From contig JAUNCV010000024.1 in NCBI GenBank assembly GCA_030526445.1, positions 1 to 16,797 on the forward strand: a stretch of DNA of 16,797 nt. The letters run 5' to 3'. The DNA comes from Bacteroidales bacterium. Its GTDB lineage: Bacteria; Bacteroidota; Bacteroidia; Bacteroidales; UBA3663. Position 1 is the stretch's first letter, and every line of letters begins with the position of its first letter. Of the stretch, positions 8,641-14,984 are shown one piece after another. The notes under the pieces are model-generated. The model did not search any database. It had not been told where the DNA came from and worked only from the letters and a program-made list of their open reading frames with translations. A program made the translations under genes and the position numbers.

Positions 8641-9706
8641 TATCTTTTTCTTTTATTATAAGCTTGATAGGGGTCCAGTCAATCAGTGAGAGGACAGATG
8701 AGCTTTTGGTACACTTTACAGGGAGCAGCCAAGCTTTTTCGAAGAGTTGGTTCTGGCGGAGTTCAGACAAAGCAGTCTCCGCTTCGCTTTTCACAGCATA
8801 GTTGTCAATGTAAAGACGAAGTCGGCCATCACGCTCAATGATTCCGATGTTGTCATAGCCTTTCTGTGCGAATTTTTTGAGTGTTCGTTGTGCCTCCTTT
8901 TCGTCGGTGGTACTGGCTACGATAATATAATAAAGTTTACTGTTTTCAGGAGCCTTTATCTCCTTCACAACTGTTTCAATAGTTTCTGCAGCGATGTCAG
9001 CTTGTTTGGGTTCTTCTGCCACAACGGCTGGCACTTCGGCATGTTCCCAGCTTTCGTCCCAGCTCTGTGCTTCGAGCGTACTGAAGTGTTCCATGATGGC
9101 TTCAGTGCTGAACATGGATGCATGGCTGGTGGTTGGCTGGTTGTGTTTGGTTGCTAGGTTGCCGAAGAAGAATACAACTATGAGCAACGCAATGGCTGCA
9201 CGGTGCAGCCAATAGCGAGGCACTTCAATAACATCATTACGTTTCATTTCAACAACTGGTGCGGTTGCAGCCTGGCGTTCGGCCTCCAGCTCTTGCCAGG
9301 GGCGCATCTGCAGGTTGGCATGTCCGTAGTAAAGCGGATCTATGCACTGAGTGTCTGTTGGGCGGAATGCAATGTGGCACTCTTCGTCAAAGAAGAGGTA
9401 ACCCAGTTTTCCCAAAGCATAGCGACCATGATGCTGCACTTTGTCGAGCATAGTGGCCACTTCATGACGGATGTATTTCACGGCATCGTCATAGCTCATG
9501 CCTGTGTCGGTCATGATGGTGTTTGCAAGCAGGCCATCGTCATGGGTCATGAAGCGATTGAACTGCACAGTTCGACCTGGTGCAAGTACAACACCCGGTT
9601 TCATGGATGCCTCATGTTCGGCAAGCACAAAACCTCCCAGCCCTGGCAAAAATGCGTAGTGCTGAGTCATGAGCAGATATTCAATATAGGTCGAAATGTT
9701 TAGCAT
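8579..9706 (-). CDS. HU-like domain protein with one membrane segment and a C-terminal SPOR domain
   Basis: A 375-residue protein in a layout common in Bacteroidales. Residues 1-50 and about 52-120 resemble paired HU-like (CCDC81-type) domains, with P-G-L-G-G-F near 21-26 and G-R-Y-A-L-G-K-L-G-Y at 94-103. A single hydrophobic helix lies at about 168-184. A low-complexity acidic linker follows, then a SPOR domain at about 256-331, expected to bind denuded septal peptidoglycan. The HU part would be cytoplasmic and the SPOR part periplasmic, so it may connect the nucleoid or cytoplasm with the division site; this is inference. Residues 332-375 form an unusual tail encoded by AT-rich DNA that runs 62 bases into recJ. 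It is the first gene of the recJ-recQ operon. The ATG at 9706 starts directly at the HU-like domain. Confidence 0.8.
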   Translation of the reverse strand: MLNISTYIEYLLMTQHYAFLPGLGGFVLAEHEASMKPGVVLAPGRTVQFNRFMTHDDGLLANTIMTDTGMSYDDAVKYIRHEVATMLDKVQHHGRYALGKLGYLFFDEECHIAFRPTDTQCIDPLYYGHANLQMRPWQELEAERQAATAPVVEMKRNDVIEVPRYWLHRAAIALLIVVFFFGNLATKHNQPTTSHASMFSTEAIMEHFSTLEAQSWDESWEHAEVPAVVAEEPKQADIAAETIETVVKEIKAPENSKLYYIIVASTTDEKEAQRTLKKFAQKGYDNIGIIERDGRLRLYIDNYAVKSEAETALSELRQNQLFEKAWLLPVKCTKSSSVLSLIDWTPIKLIIKEKDNDRFTMELSYLNQPAERDQG

Positions 9707-9726
9707 AATCGTAGATGTTATTTGCG

Positions 9727-9734
9727 CAAAGATA
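9727..9734 (-). promoter_or_regulatory. -7 promoter element for the SPOR-recJ-recQ operon
   Basis: Read on the minus strand this is TATCTTTG, a perfect TAnnTTTG box. Transcription would begin near 9720, about 14 bases before the ATG at 9706. No TTTG sits at the normal 19-21-base distance upstream; the nearest is only 12 bases away. The -33 part is therefore weak or absent. Confidence 0.55.
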
Positions 9735-9781
9735 ACGATAATTTGTCAAATGCCGTTAAAAAAGGGCAAAAAAATGAGGTT

Positions 9782-10618
9782 TTACTGCATTTTTTCTAAC
9801 AAACCCACTACAATCTGGGGTTCTATGCCTTTTTCGAGGGCTGTATTGATGTCGCGTCGGGCGTAGTCTTTGTCGCCTTTGGCCAATCTAATCTGTGCTC
9901 TGAGCATGTATGTGAATGGGTCGTTGGGGTTCAGGTCAAGGCTCGCGTTTACGTCGAGCAGAGCGGCTCCCATACGGTTGCTCAGGAAGTGAACCTCGGC
10001 TCTGTCGCGCAGCAGGCTCCAGCTTTTGGGGTTGGCTTTGATGAGGGCATTATACAGGTCAATGGCCATGCTATATTCTCCAGTTGCTTTATAGACGATA
10101 GCCATGCCGAGGCGCGATTTTGCACTTTTGGGGTTGAATGTGTCAATATATTCCAGATCGCGACGGGCGCCGATCGTGTCGGTGCTCATGAGGCGGCACA
10201 GGGCACGTTCATAGAGCACATCTTCGTTCTCCGGGTCTTTTTCCAGCAGTCGAGAGTAGTCACCAATAGCGTCGGCATATTTTTCCATCTGTGCATAGAG
10301 CTGAGCGCGTGCCAGCAGTGGCACCGAGGCATCGGGCAGGAGGGCAATGGCGCAGCTATACGACATTTCGGCGTCGGTCAGTTCGCCCAGTTCGCGCTGC
10401 AGTGTGCCCAGGTTGGTAAACAGCATGCCGTTTTGCGGGTTGGCTGGTTCCAGCCTCATGGCTTTTTTCAGGCATTCGGCAGCTTGGCGTGTCGAGTCAG
10501 CATCCAGCATGTCATAGCTGGCTGCAACCCATTCATCGTAGCTGGTTTGTGCCCAGCTTGCAACCGGATTCAGCAGGCCGAAGATTCCTATCAATAGCGT
10601 AAAAAATAGTTTGTACAT
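9782..10618 (-). CDS. Secreted TPR-repeat protein
   Basis: A 278-residue protein from the ATG at 10618. A signal peptide covers about residues 1-23, with a long hydrophobic stretch and S-W-A|Q at the predicted cleavage. The remainder is a continuous series of about six to seven 34-residue helix-turn-helix units with TPR signatures such as L-G-x-L-x-x-x-L-G, Y-x-x-A-I-x-D-Y and spaced A-x-x-L-x-P. It is probably a periplasmic scaffold or assembly factor, but no partner can be named. The frame is open 51 bases further upstream, but an upstream start would lie at or before the promoter box at 10635-10642. The next gene starts 75 bases beyond its stop and has its own promoter, so this may be a single-gene unit. 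Confidence 0.8.
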   Translation of the reverse strand: MYKLFFTLLIGIFGLLNPVASWAQTSYDEWVAASYDMLDADSTRQAAECLKKAMRLEPANPQNGMLFTNLGTLQRELGELTDAEMSYSCAIALLPDASVPLLARAQLYAQMEKYADAIGDYSRLLEKDPENEDVLYERALCRLMSTDTIGARRDLEYIDTFNPKSAKSRLGMAIVYKATGEYSMAIDLYNALIKANPKSWSLLRDRAEVHFLSNRMGAALLDVNASLDLNPNDPFTYMLRAQIRLAKGDKDYARRDINTALEKGIEPQIVVGLLEKMQ

Positions 10619-10634
10619 AGCGAATAATTTGGTG

Positions 10635-10642
10635 CAAAGATA
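10635..10642 (-). promoter_or_regulatory. -7 promoter element for the TPR gene
   Basis: On the minus strand this reads TATCTTTG, a perfect Bacteroidota -7 box, 16 bases before the ATG at 10618. The -33 region is poor: no TTTG occurs at 19-21 bases. Its position argues for the start at 10618 rather than the in-frame ATG at 10669. Confidence 0.55.
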
Positions 10643-10691
10643 GTTTTTTTCTTCGAATAAACCGAGCATTTTTTTCGAATGGCCTCAATAT

Positions 10692-11006
10692 TTATGATTT
10701 TTTAATACATTTCAATCTTTTTAAGGCCAGATGATGTCCTCTTGCGGCTGCCATTTCATAATATTCCATGGCCTTTTGCATGTCGGGGACAGCTGTCCAG
10801 CCCTCTTCGTAGCTTTGCCCTAAGCGAAACCATGCATACGGGTCGGTCGAAATCTTGTATGCTTCAATGGCCAAAGTGGGGTTTCGCTCTACGTTCTCTT
10901 GGCCTTTGCGATAGATGTCGCCTAAGCTTGAGGGTGCATATTGCAGGTCGCCATGTCTGATTGCCTCTTTGTACCAATATACGGCTTTCTCGAAGTCTTG
11001 CTTCAC
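10692..11006 (-). CDS. Sel1-repeat fragment, probable 3' half of a split gene
   Basis: A 104-residue frame from a GTG at 11006. Its content is two to three Sel1-like repeats: the opening V-K-Q-D-F-E-K-A-V-Y-W-Y-K-E-A is the second half of a Sel1 unit, followed by L-G-D-I-Y-R-K-G and a last repeat ending in A-R-G-H. Starting in the middle of a repeat is unusual. The codons just before the GTG, in the same frame, read G-I-G, which would complete the consensus G-x-G-V. The GTG overlaps the TGA of the upstream frame by four bases (GTGA), so it could be translated by reinitiation. More likely it is the detached C-terminus of the preceding gene. Function is unknown; Sel1 repeats mediate protein contacts. 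Confidence 0.6.
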   Translation of the reverse strand: MKQDFEKAVYWYKEAIRHGDLQYAPSSLGDIYRKGQENVERNPTLAIEAYKISTDPYAWFRLGQSYEEGWTAVPDMQKAMEYYEMAAARGHHLALKRLKCIKKS

Positions 11007-11764
11007 GCCAATGCCGTGAGGGTGGCAATATCATTGAGCACAACGCCTTCATACGGCTTTTCTGGCTCATAATTTTGTGCCATCTCGAGCAGTATGTCGG
11101 CATCTTCCCTGCAATAGCTCTCGGTGGTTTCTGCGCCATCTATTTGCCACGATAAAACGGTGCCAATCGATTCATGCTGAGGTACATCTACTTCGGTGTC
11201 TTCGTCTATGTCGTTTTCTTCTGGCACGTCGTCGTAGGGCAGCAGGTTGTGGCTCAGCATATAGTTTATGTAGCCAAAGATTCGGGGTGTCGAAGAGTGT
11301 ATGCATACGCCCATTTTCTTCAGCGCCTCTTGGTCCACATATACATGTTTCATCTGTTTGGCAAGCGAAAGGTAGTACTTCAGGCCGAGCGACAGATAGC
11401 ATTTCAGCAAGGCAATTTCTTCGCCCATTTCGTCGGCTACCCAGTCTTCGTTCATCAGTTGATAGGCGTTTTTGCCCTCTGCCGTAAAGTGCTCTTTGTT
11501 GAGGCAAAGGCTGAGCGTGTCAACCAGATAGGGCAGGAAGCGATAGTCGTCATACGAGGCGAGTCGGTCCATCGATAGCAGGTAGCCATCGCCTGTCTCT
11601 TCGAGCAAGAACAGGGTGACCGAGTGCTTTTCCCGAAAGAACGCCCATGTGCCAGGAATCTCTTCGGGCGACACAACAAGTACAATGTCGTTTGTCCCAA
11701 GGGCATCTGCTAACTCGCTGAAGGACAAACGATATTTAGCTGCAATAGGAATCTTTATCAGCAT
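11003..11764 (-). CDS. Unknown protein, probable 5' half of a split Sel1-repeat gene
   Basis: A 253-residue protein with no signal peptide and no family I can name for the first 200 residues. It is rich in aromatic and acidic residues, with a strongly acidic segment around 180-195 (E-E-N-D-I-D-E-D-T-E). The last residues, I-A-T-L-T-A-L-A, look like the first helix of a Sel1 unit (A-x-x-x-L-A) and then hit TGA where the consensus Y-x-x-G-x-G-V should follow. The missing rest appears in the -1 frame at the next gene. The ATG at 11764 is separated by one base from the nitroreductase stop, so both are on one transcript. It may be a frameshifted gene, or a true pair of coupled genes. Confidence 0.6.
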   Translation of the reverse strand: MLIKIPIAAKYRLSFSELADALGTNDIVLVVSPEEIPGTWAFFREKHSVTLFLLEETGDGYLLSMDRLASYDDYRFLPYLVDTLSLCLNKEHFTAEGKNAYQLMNEDWVADEMGEEIALLKCYLSLGLKYYLSLAKQMKHVYVDQEALKKMGVCIHSSTPRIFGYINYMLSHNLLPYDDVPEENDIDEDTEVDVPQHESIGTVLSWQIDGAETTESYCREDADILLEMAQNYEPEKPYEGVVLNDIATLTALA

Positions 11765-11765
11765 C

Positions 11766-12314
11766 TTATTTTACCCAGATTACATAGTCTTTTTTGCGCT
11801 CTGCCTGGGGCTTCAGCGCGTCTGGTGCAGCATAGCCGAGAATACAGTTGCCAATGCCTTCATACTCTTCACCGATGCCAAGTTCGCGCAGCATGTTTTT
11901 CCCCTCTTCAGTTTCGAAGGTCTCTTTGGCACGATGTATCCAGCACGAACCCAAACCTAAGCTCTGCGCTGCAACCATCATGTTTTCCATCACGAGTGAA
12001 CCGTCATAAACTCTTGTGCCGCAATCTTTTTTGGCCAATACAACCAGCACAACCGGTGCGCCGTAGAATGGGTCGCTGTGTCCGCTCGAGGCGTGCAAAC
12101 CGTTGCCGGTGAGAATCTCAAGATTCATGCGGCTCAGCTTGTCGCGCATCTCTTTGTTGGTTACGGCCAGAATGATCGATGACTGCTTGTTCATGCCCGA
12201 GGGTGCGTAGGTCCCGGCTTTTACCACTTGCTCAATGAGTTCGGCTGGCACGGTTTTGTCCAGATACTTTTTCACGCTTCGGCGCGAAATGATGTTGCTG
12301 ATAGTTTCGTTCAT
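11766..12314 (-). CDS. Nitroreductase-family FMN-dependent oxidoreductase
   Basis: A 182-residue protein of the nitroreductase fold, expected to be a cytoplasmic FMN homodimer that uses NAD(P)H; the physiological substrate is unknown. Marks are S10-R-R-S-V-K-K-Y17 (FMN phosphate contact), A-P-S-G-M-N-K-Q (FMN ring contact), a central G-A-P-V-V-L-V-V-L strand, M-V-A-A-Q-S-L-G-L-G-S-C-W, and a final G-N-C-I-L-G-Y. The ATG at 12314 is chosen because the domain starts there and a -7 promoter box lies 35 bases upstream. An in-frame ATG further upstream (12392) would precede that promoter. It is followed after one base by the 253-residue frame and probably heads that transcript. Confidence 0.87.
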   Translation of the reverse strand: MNETISNIISRRSVKKYLDKTVPAELIEQVVKAGTYAPSGMNKQSSIILAVTNKEMRDKLSRMNLEILTGNGLHASSGHSDPFYGAPVVLVVLAKKDCGTRVYDGSLVMENMMVAAQSLGLGSCWIHRAKETFETEEGKNMLRELGIGEEYEGIGNCILGYAAPDALKPQAERKKDYVIWVK

Positions 12315-12348
12315 AATTTTCTTTTTAGTTATAATTTTTCTACCTGCG

Positions 12349-12356
12349 CAAATATA
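12349..12356 (-). promoter_or_regulatory. -7 promoter element for the nitroreductase transcript
   Basis: On the minus strand this reads TATATTTG, matching TAnnTTTG, 35 bases before the ATG at 12314. No TTTG lies at the expected distance upstream, so only the -7 part is well supported. Confidence 0.5.
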
Positions 12357-12467
12357 CAAATTCTCCATCAATATTCCCCATCTCAGCCTCAAAAATCTCT
12401 CATTGTTATATTATGAGCCAAATGCGTCGTTTTGTAAAATCATGTGAACATATCATTTTTAGTCACA

Positions 12468-12500
12468 CTTTGCTCGAAAAGTAGTAAATCTTGAGCAAAG
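12468..12500. repeat. 8-bp inverted repeat, possible operator
   Basis: CTTTGCTC at 12468-12475 and its exact reverse complement GAGCAAAG at 12493-12500 are separated by 17 bases. The repeat ends 12 bases before the -33 box of the lipoprotein operon. Centre-to-centre spacing of the arms is 25 bases, somewhat more than two helical turns. It could bind a dimeric regulator. No T-run follows it directly, so it is not a terminator. Confidence 0.4.
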
Positions 12501-12512
12501 ATTGAGATATTT

Positions 12513-12543
12513 TTTGGTCGGTATTAATTTTCTGCTATATTTG
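12513..12543 (+). promoter_or_regulatory. Promoter of the lipoprotein-rsmG-proA operon
   Basis: TTTG at 12513-12516 is followed after 19 bases by TATATTTG at 12536-12543, a full match to the Bacteroidota consensus. Transcription should start near 12550, leaving a leader of about 58 bases. No other convincing promoter is visible in the compact gene run downstream. Confidence 0.72.
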
Positions 12544-12607
12544 CGGCAAGTTTCATGCAAAAATGAAAGAAATTAAGCAATAGTGAATTTGTGCTAATAC
12601 TTTAGTT

Positions 12608-13531
12608 ATGTTTGCGAATAAAAATAATGCTCAGTTAGCGATTTCCTCTTTGTTGGCTACTTGTGCCACATTGGGTGTTTGGTCGTGCAAGCCTGTTTCG
12701 GCTCCTGAGCAGGTAGCCATTACTTTCGATTCTCTCTGCTATCATATCAACCAGGCTTATCCTGCCATCGAGGGTAAGGAGAAACCTTGCCTTGATATCG
12801 ATGTCAGCGTACTTCCTGCCGTCAAGGGCGCCAGCAAGGAGGTTGTTGACAAGGCCAATCGTTTCATTGCCGAAATGCTCGTGAGCTACGGCGGCACCAA
12901 GGGAGCATCGCTCAAAGATTGTGTCTCTGCGCTTGTCGATAATCATATTGCGCATTATCGCGACTGGGTTTCGTCCGAGGCCGATAACTATGCCAGCAGT
13001 CCTAAGGCGGCCGAACGTTGGCTCAGCAGTGAGTTCTCGCTCGAAGGCAAGCCTGTGTTCAATCGCAATGGTGTTCTCACCTATGGCATTGCTAAGTACG
13101 AGAACAGCGGCAGCCAGCATGGCGAGAGTTCTTATAACTATTCAACCTGCAGTTTTGAATATTTGCCCGATGGTAAAAGCGAATATGTTTGCCATCCTAT
13201 TTCGCTCGCCGACGTGGTGCTGCCCGATAGCCTCGAGAGCCTCAATGCTATTCTTGTCAATCGAATCGTGAAACTCTTCAATGCCAAGAACTATGAGCAG
13301 CTCTTGCGCGAAGGCCCGCTTTTCGAAAATGCTGAGGTTTCTGCTGTCGATAATTTCTATCTCACCAACGAGGGTATCAATTTCGTTTACAACATGTACG
13401 AGATCGCTCCATACGCAGCCGGCACCATCGAACTCTCTACCACTTGGGACGAGCTCAAGCCACTCATGCCAGCCGAATCTCCACTCATGCGAATCGTAAA
13501 TACTCAACTTCCTGATGAACAGAATCTTTGA
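12608..13531 (+). CDS. DUF3298 (RsiV-like) domain lipoprotein
   Basis: A 307-residue protein with a probable lipoprotein signal: a hydrophobic stretch at about 9-25, then V-W-S-C27, so Cys27 would be the lipidated residue. The body resembles the DUF4163/DUF3298 pair. The first part includes Y-P-A-I-E-G and a helix with A-N-R-F-I-A-E. The C-terminal DUF3298 domain (about 200-300) shows F-Y-L-T-N-E-G-I-N-F-V-Y-N-M-Y-E-I-A-P-Y-A-A-G and the closing W-D-E-L-K-P-L. In Firmicutes, RsiV uses this domain to bind lysozyme; that role is not implied here. It starts the operon, and its last 17 bases overlap rsmG in another frame. Confidence 0.78.
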   Translation: MFANKNNAQLAISSLLATCATLGVWSCKPVSAPEQVAITFDSLCYHINQAYPAIEGKEKPCLDIDVSVLPAVKGASKEVVDKANRFIAEMLVSYGGTKGASLKDCVSALVDNHIAHYRDWVSSEADNYASSPKAAERWLSSEFSLEGKPVFNRNGVLTYGIAKYENSGSQHGESSYNYSTCSFEYLPDGKSEYVCHPISLADVVLPDSLESLNAILVNRIVKLFNAKNYEQLLREGPLFENAEVSAVDNFYLTNEGINFVYNMYEIAPYAAGTIELSTTWDELKPLMPAESPLMRIVNTQLPDEQNL

Positions 13532-14132
13532 ATATTTCCCTACTTTAACCGATAAGCAGCGTCAGCAAATCGACGCACTTCAGCCGCTTTACACCGACTG
13601 GAATGCCAAAATCAACGTCATCTCGCGTAAGGATATTGACCAGCTTTATGAGCACCATGTGCTGCATTCGCTGGCCATTGCCCGTTATGTTGAGCAGGAG
13701 ATGGGCGGCTTTGCTCCCGGCACGCAGATTGTCGATGTGGGTTGCGGTGGCGGTTTTCCAGGCATTCCTTTGGCTATTTTCTATCCCGAATGCAAGTTCC
13801 TGCTGGTCGATCGCATCGGCAAAAAGGTTCGCGTGGCACAGGAGGTGGCTACTGCCATCGGTTTGCAGAATGTCGAGTTCCGTCATGCTGGCATCGAGGA
13901 GGTGAAGCAGGAGTTCGACTATGCTGTGAGCCGTGCCGTGATGGTTTTGCCCGATCTGGTCAAGCTCGTGAAGCGCTGCACCAAACGCGGTCTCATTACG
14001 CTCAAGGGCGGTGATCTGGCCGAAGAACTCGCACCCAAGTCGTGCCAGGCTACCAAGGTTGTTCCTATTAGCAACTATTTCAGTGAGGAGTTCTTCTCAA
14101 CCAAAAACGTGCTTTACACGCCATTGAAGTAA
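13515..14132 (+). CDS. rsmG: 16S rRNA (guanine-527-N7)-methyltransferase
   Basis: RsmG (GidB) methylates N7 of G527 in 16S rRNA, in the small-subunit region bound by streptomycin, using S-adenosylmethionine. The 205-residue protein has the family marks in order: N-x-I-S-R-K-D near 34-40, the SAM-binding loop D74-V-G-C-G-G-G-F-P-G-I-P85, the acidic strand end L-L-V-D-R at 96-100, V-S-R-A at 138-141, and L-K-G-G at 163-166. The length is usual for the family. The ATG at 13515 lies inside the end of the lipoprotein gene (17-base overlap), which suggests translational coupling. Two bases separate its stop from the next gene. Confidence 0.94.
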   Translation: MNRIFEYFPTLTDKQRQQIDALQPLYTDWNAKINVISRKDIDQLYEHHVLHSLAIARYVEQEMGGFAPGTQIVDVGCGGGFPGIPLAIFYPECKFLLVDRIGKKVRVAQEVATAIGLQNVEFRHAGIEEVKQEFDYAVSRAVMVLPDLVKLVKRCTKRGLITLKGGDLAEELAPKSCQATKVVPISNYFSEEFFSTKNVLYTPLK

Positions 14133-14134
14133 TC

Positions 14135-14782
14135 ATGATGAAAATAGAACAATTCGTCTGCAATCCGTTTTCCGAAAACACTTATGTGGTGACCGATGAA
14201 GAGACGCTCCAGTGCGCCATCATCGATCCGGGCATGTGTTCTTCGCTCGAATGGGCCAAGGTGCGCGACTATATTCGCAACAACAACACTGTGCAGCACA
14301 TCCTCTTGACCCACTCGCATGTCGATCATCTCCTGGGCGCTGGCTACTGCACTCAGGAATATGGTGTAGAGGTGAGCGGCTCTATGACCGACCAGACCCA
14401 TTTGCCCGATGCTCGCTGGCAAGCTGGCGCTTTTGGTGTCGATTGTGAACTCCGTCCGGCCGCCATTACTCGCAATCTGGCTGAGGGCGACACTTTCCTC
14501 TTGGGCAATCTCGAGGTTCAGGTGATTGATTGTCCCGGTCATAGTTTTGCAGGTTTGTGCTATTATATTCCGCGCGAAGGCTGTCTCTTTACGGGCGATG
14601 TGCTCTTCTGCGGTTCTGTCGGTCGTTCCGATTTTGGCGAATTCATGGGCTGCAATGGTCGCCTTCTTGCTGAGGGCATTGTTCAGAAACTCTTTGCTCT
14701 TCCTGCCGAAACGCTTGTCTACCCCGGTCACGGACCCAGCACCAGCATCGGCTATGAGCGCGATAATAACTTCTATCTCTGA
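14135..14782 (+). CDS. Metallo-beta-lactamase-fold hydrolase, glyoxalase II-like
   Basis: A 215-residue cytoplasmic hydrolase with a complete two-metal site: H60-S-H62-V-D64-H65, H136 in C-P-G-H-S, D155 in F-T-G-D, and H199 in Y-P-G-H-G-P. This pattern, with T-x-G-H-S-like and P-G-H-G-P, is that of the hydroxyacylglutathione-hydrolase-like (YcbL/glyoxalase II) branch, which cleaves thioesters. The substrate here is unknown, and Bacteroidales generally do not rely on glutathione. Two ATG codons in tandem open the gene; the first is taken. It sits 2 bases after rsmG and 6 bases before the small DUF4250 gene, inside one operon. Confidence 0.86.
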   Translation: MMKIEQFVCNPFSENTYVVTDEETLQCAIIDPGMCSSLEWAKVRDYIRNNNTVQHILLTHSHVDHLLGAGYCTQEYGVEVSGSMTDQTHLPDARWQAGAFGVDCELRPAAITRNLAEGDTFLLGNLEVQVIDCPGHSFAGLCYYIPREGCLFTGDVLFCGSVGRSDFGEFMGCNGRLLAEGIVQKLFALPAETLVYPGHGPSTSIGYERDNNFYL

Positions 14783-14788
14783 TTCACT

Positions 14789-14959
14789 ATGATTTCCGAT
14801 CCATTTATTCTCTTGAGCCAGGTCAACATGAAGTTGCGCGACGAGTACAGCGATCTCGACGAACTTTGTGCTGCTCTTGACTATGACAAGGAGGAACTTG
14901 TCAAGCGTCTTGCTGAGGCTGGCTTCGATTACGTGCCTGAGCAGAATCAGTTCAAATAA
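14789..14959 (+). CDS. DUF4250 small protein
   Basis: A 56-residue protein that starts 6 bases after the preceding stop. It shows the DUF4250 pattern: I-L-L-S-Q-V-N-M-K-L-R-D-E-Y near the N-terminus, D-L-D-E-L-C-A-A-L-D-Y-D-K-E-E-L in the middle, and an ending in E-Q-N-Q-F. It appears wholly helical and resembles a small helix-turn-helix-like fold. No function is established for the family. proA begins 25 bases downstream on the same strand. Confidence 0.85.
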   Translation: MISDPFILLSQVNMKLRDEYSDLDELCAALDYDKEELVKRLAEAGFDYVPEQNQFK

Positions 14960-14984
14960 AGGTCTTATAATAATATAGAAAAGT

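Larger units (their letters stand above)
12315..12607. promoter_or_regulatory. Divergent promoter region between the nitroreductase and lipoprotein operons
   Basis: This 293-base AT-rich stretch is the longest gene-free region of the window. It holds the minus-strand -7 box at 12349-12356, the plus-strand promoter at 12513-12543 and the inverted repeat at 12468-12500. I see no RNA gene or credible small reading frame in it. Confidence 0.6.

Noticed and set aside
10652..10679. Two copies of the palindrome TTCGAA near the end of the Sel1 fragment.
   Set aside because: Six-base palindromes in an AT-rich spacer are expected by chance; no stem with a following T-run in the right orientation supports a terminator.
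11003..11030. Programmed -1 ribosomal frameshift joining the two Sel1 halves.
   Set aside because: The frames are related by -1, but no X-XXY-YYZ slippery heptamer is present before the stop, and about five codons of the repeat consensus would still be missing after a shift.
12490..12501. Possible minus-strand -7 box (AATCTTTG) within the inverted repeat.
   Set aside because: It has one mismatch, no -33 partner, and would leave a leader of about 180 bases to the nitroreductase; the box at 12349-12356 fits better.
14114..14731. A long minus-strand frame opposite the metallo-hydrolase gene.
   Set aside because: It is antisense to a gene with a complete metal-binding motif set and shows no recognisable protein features.
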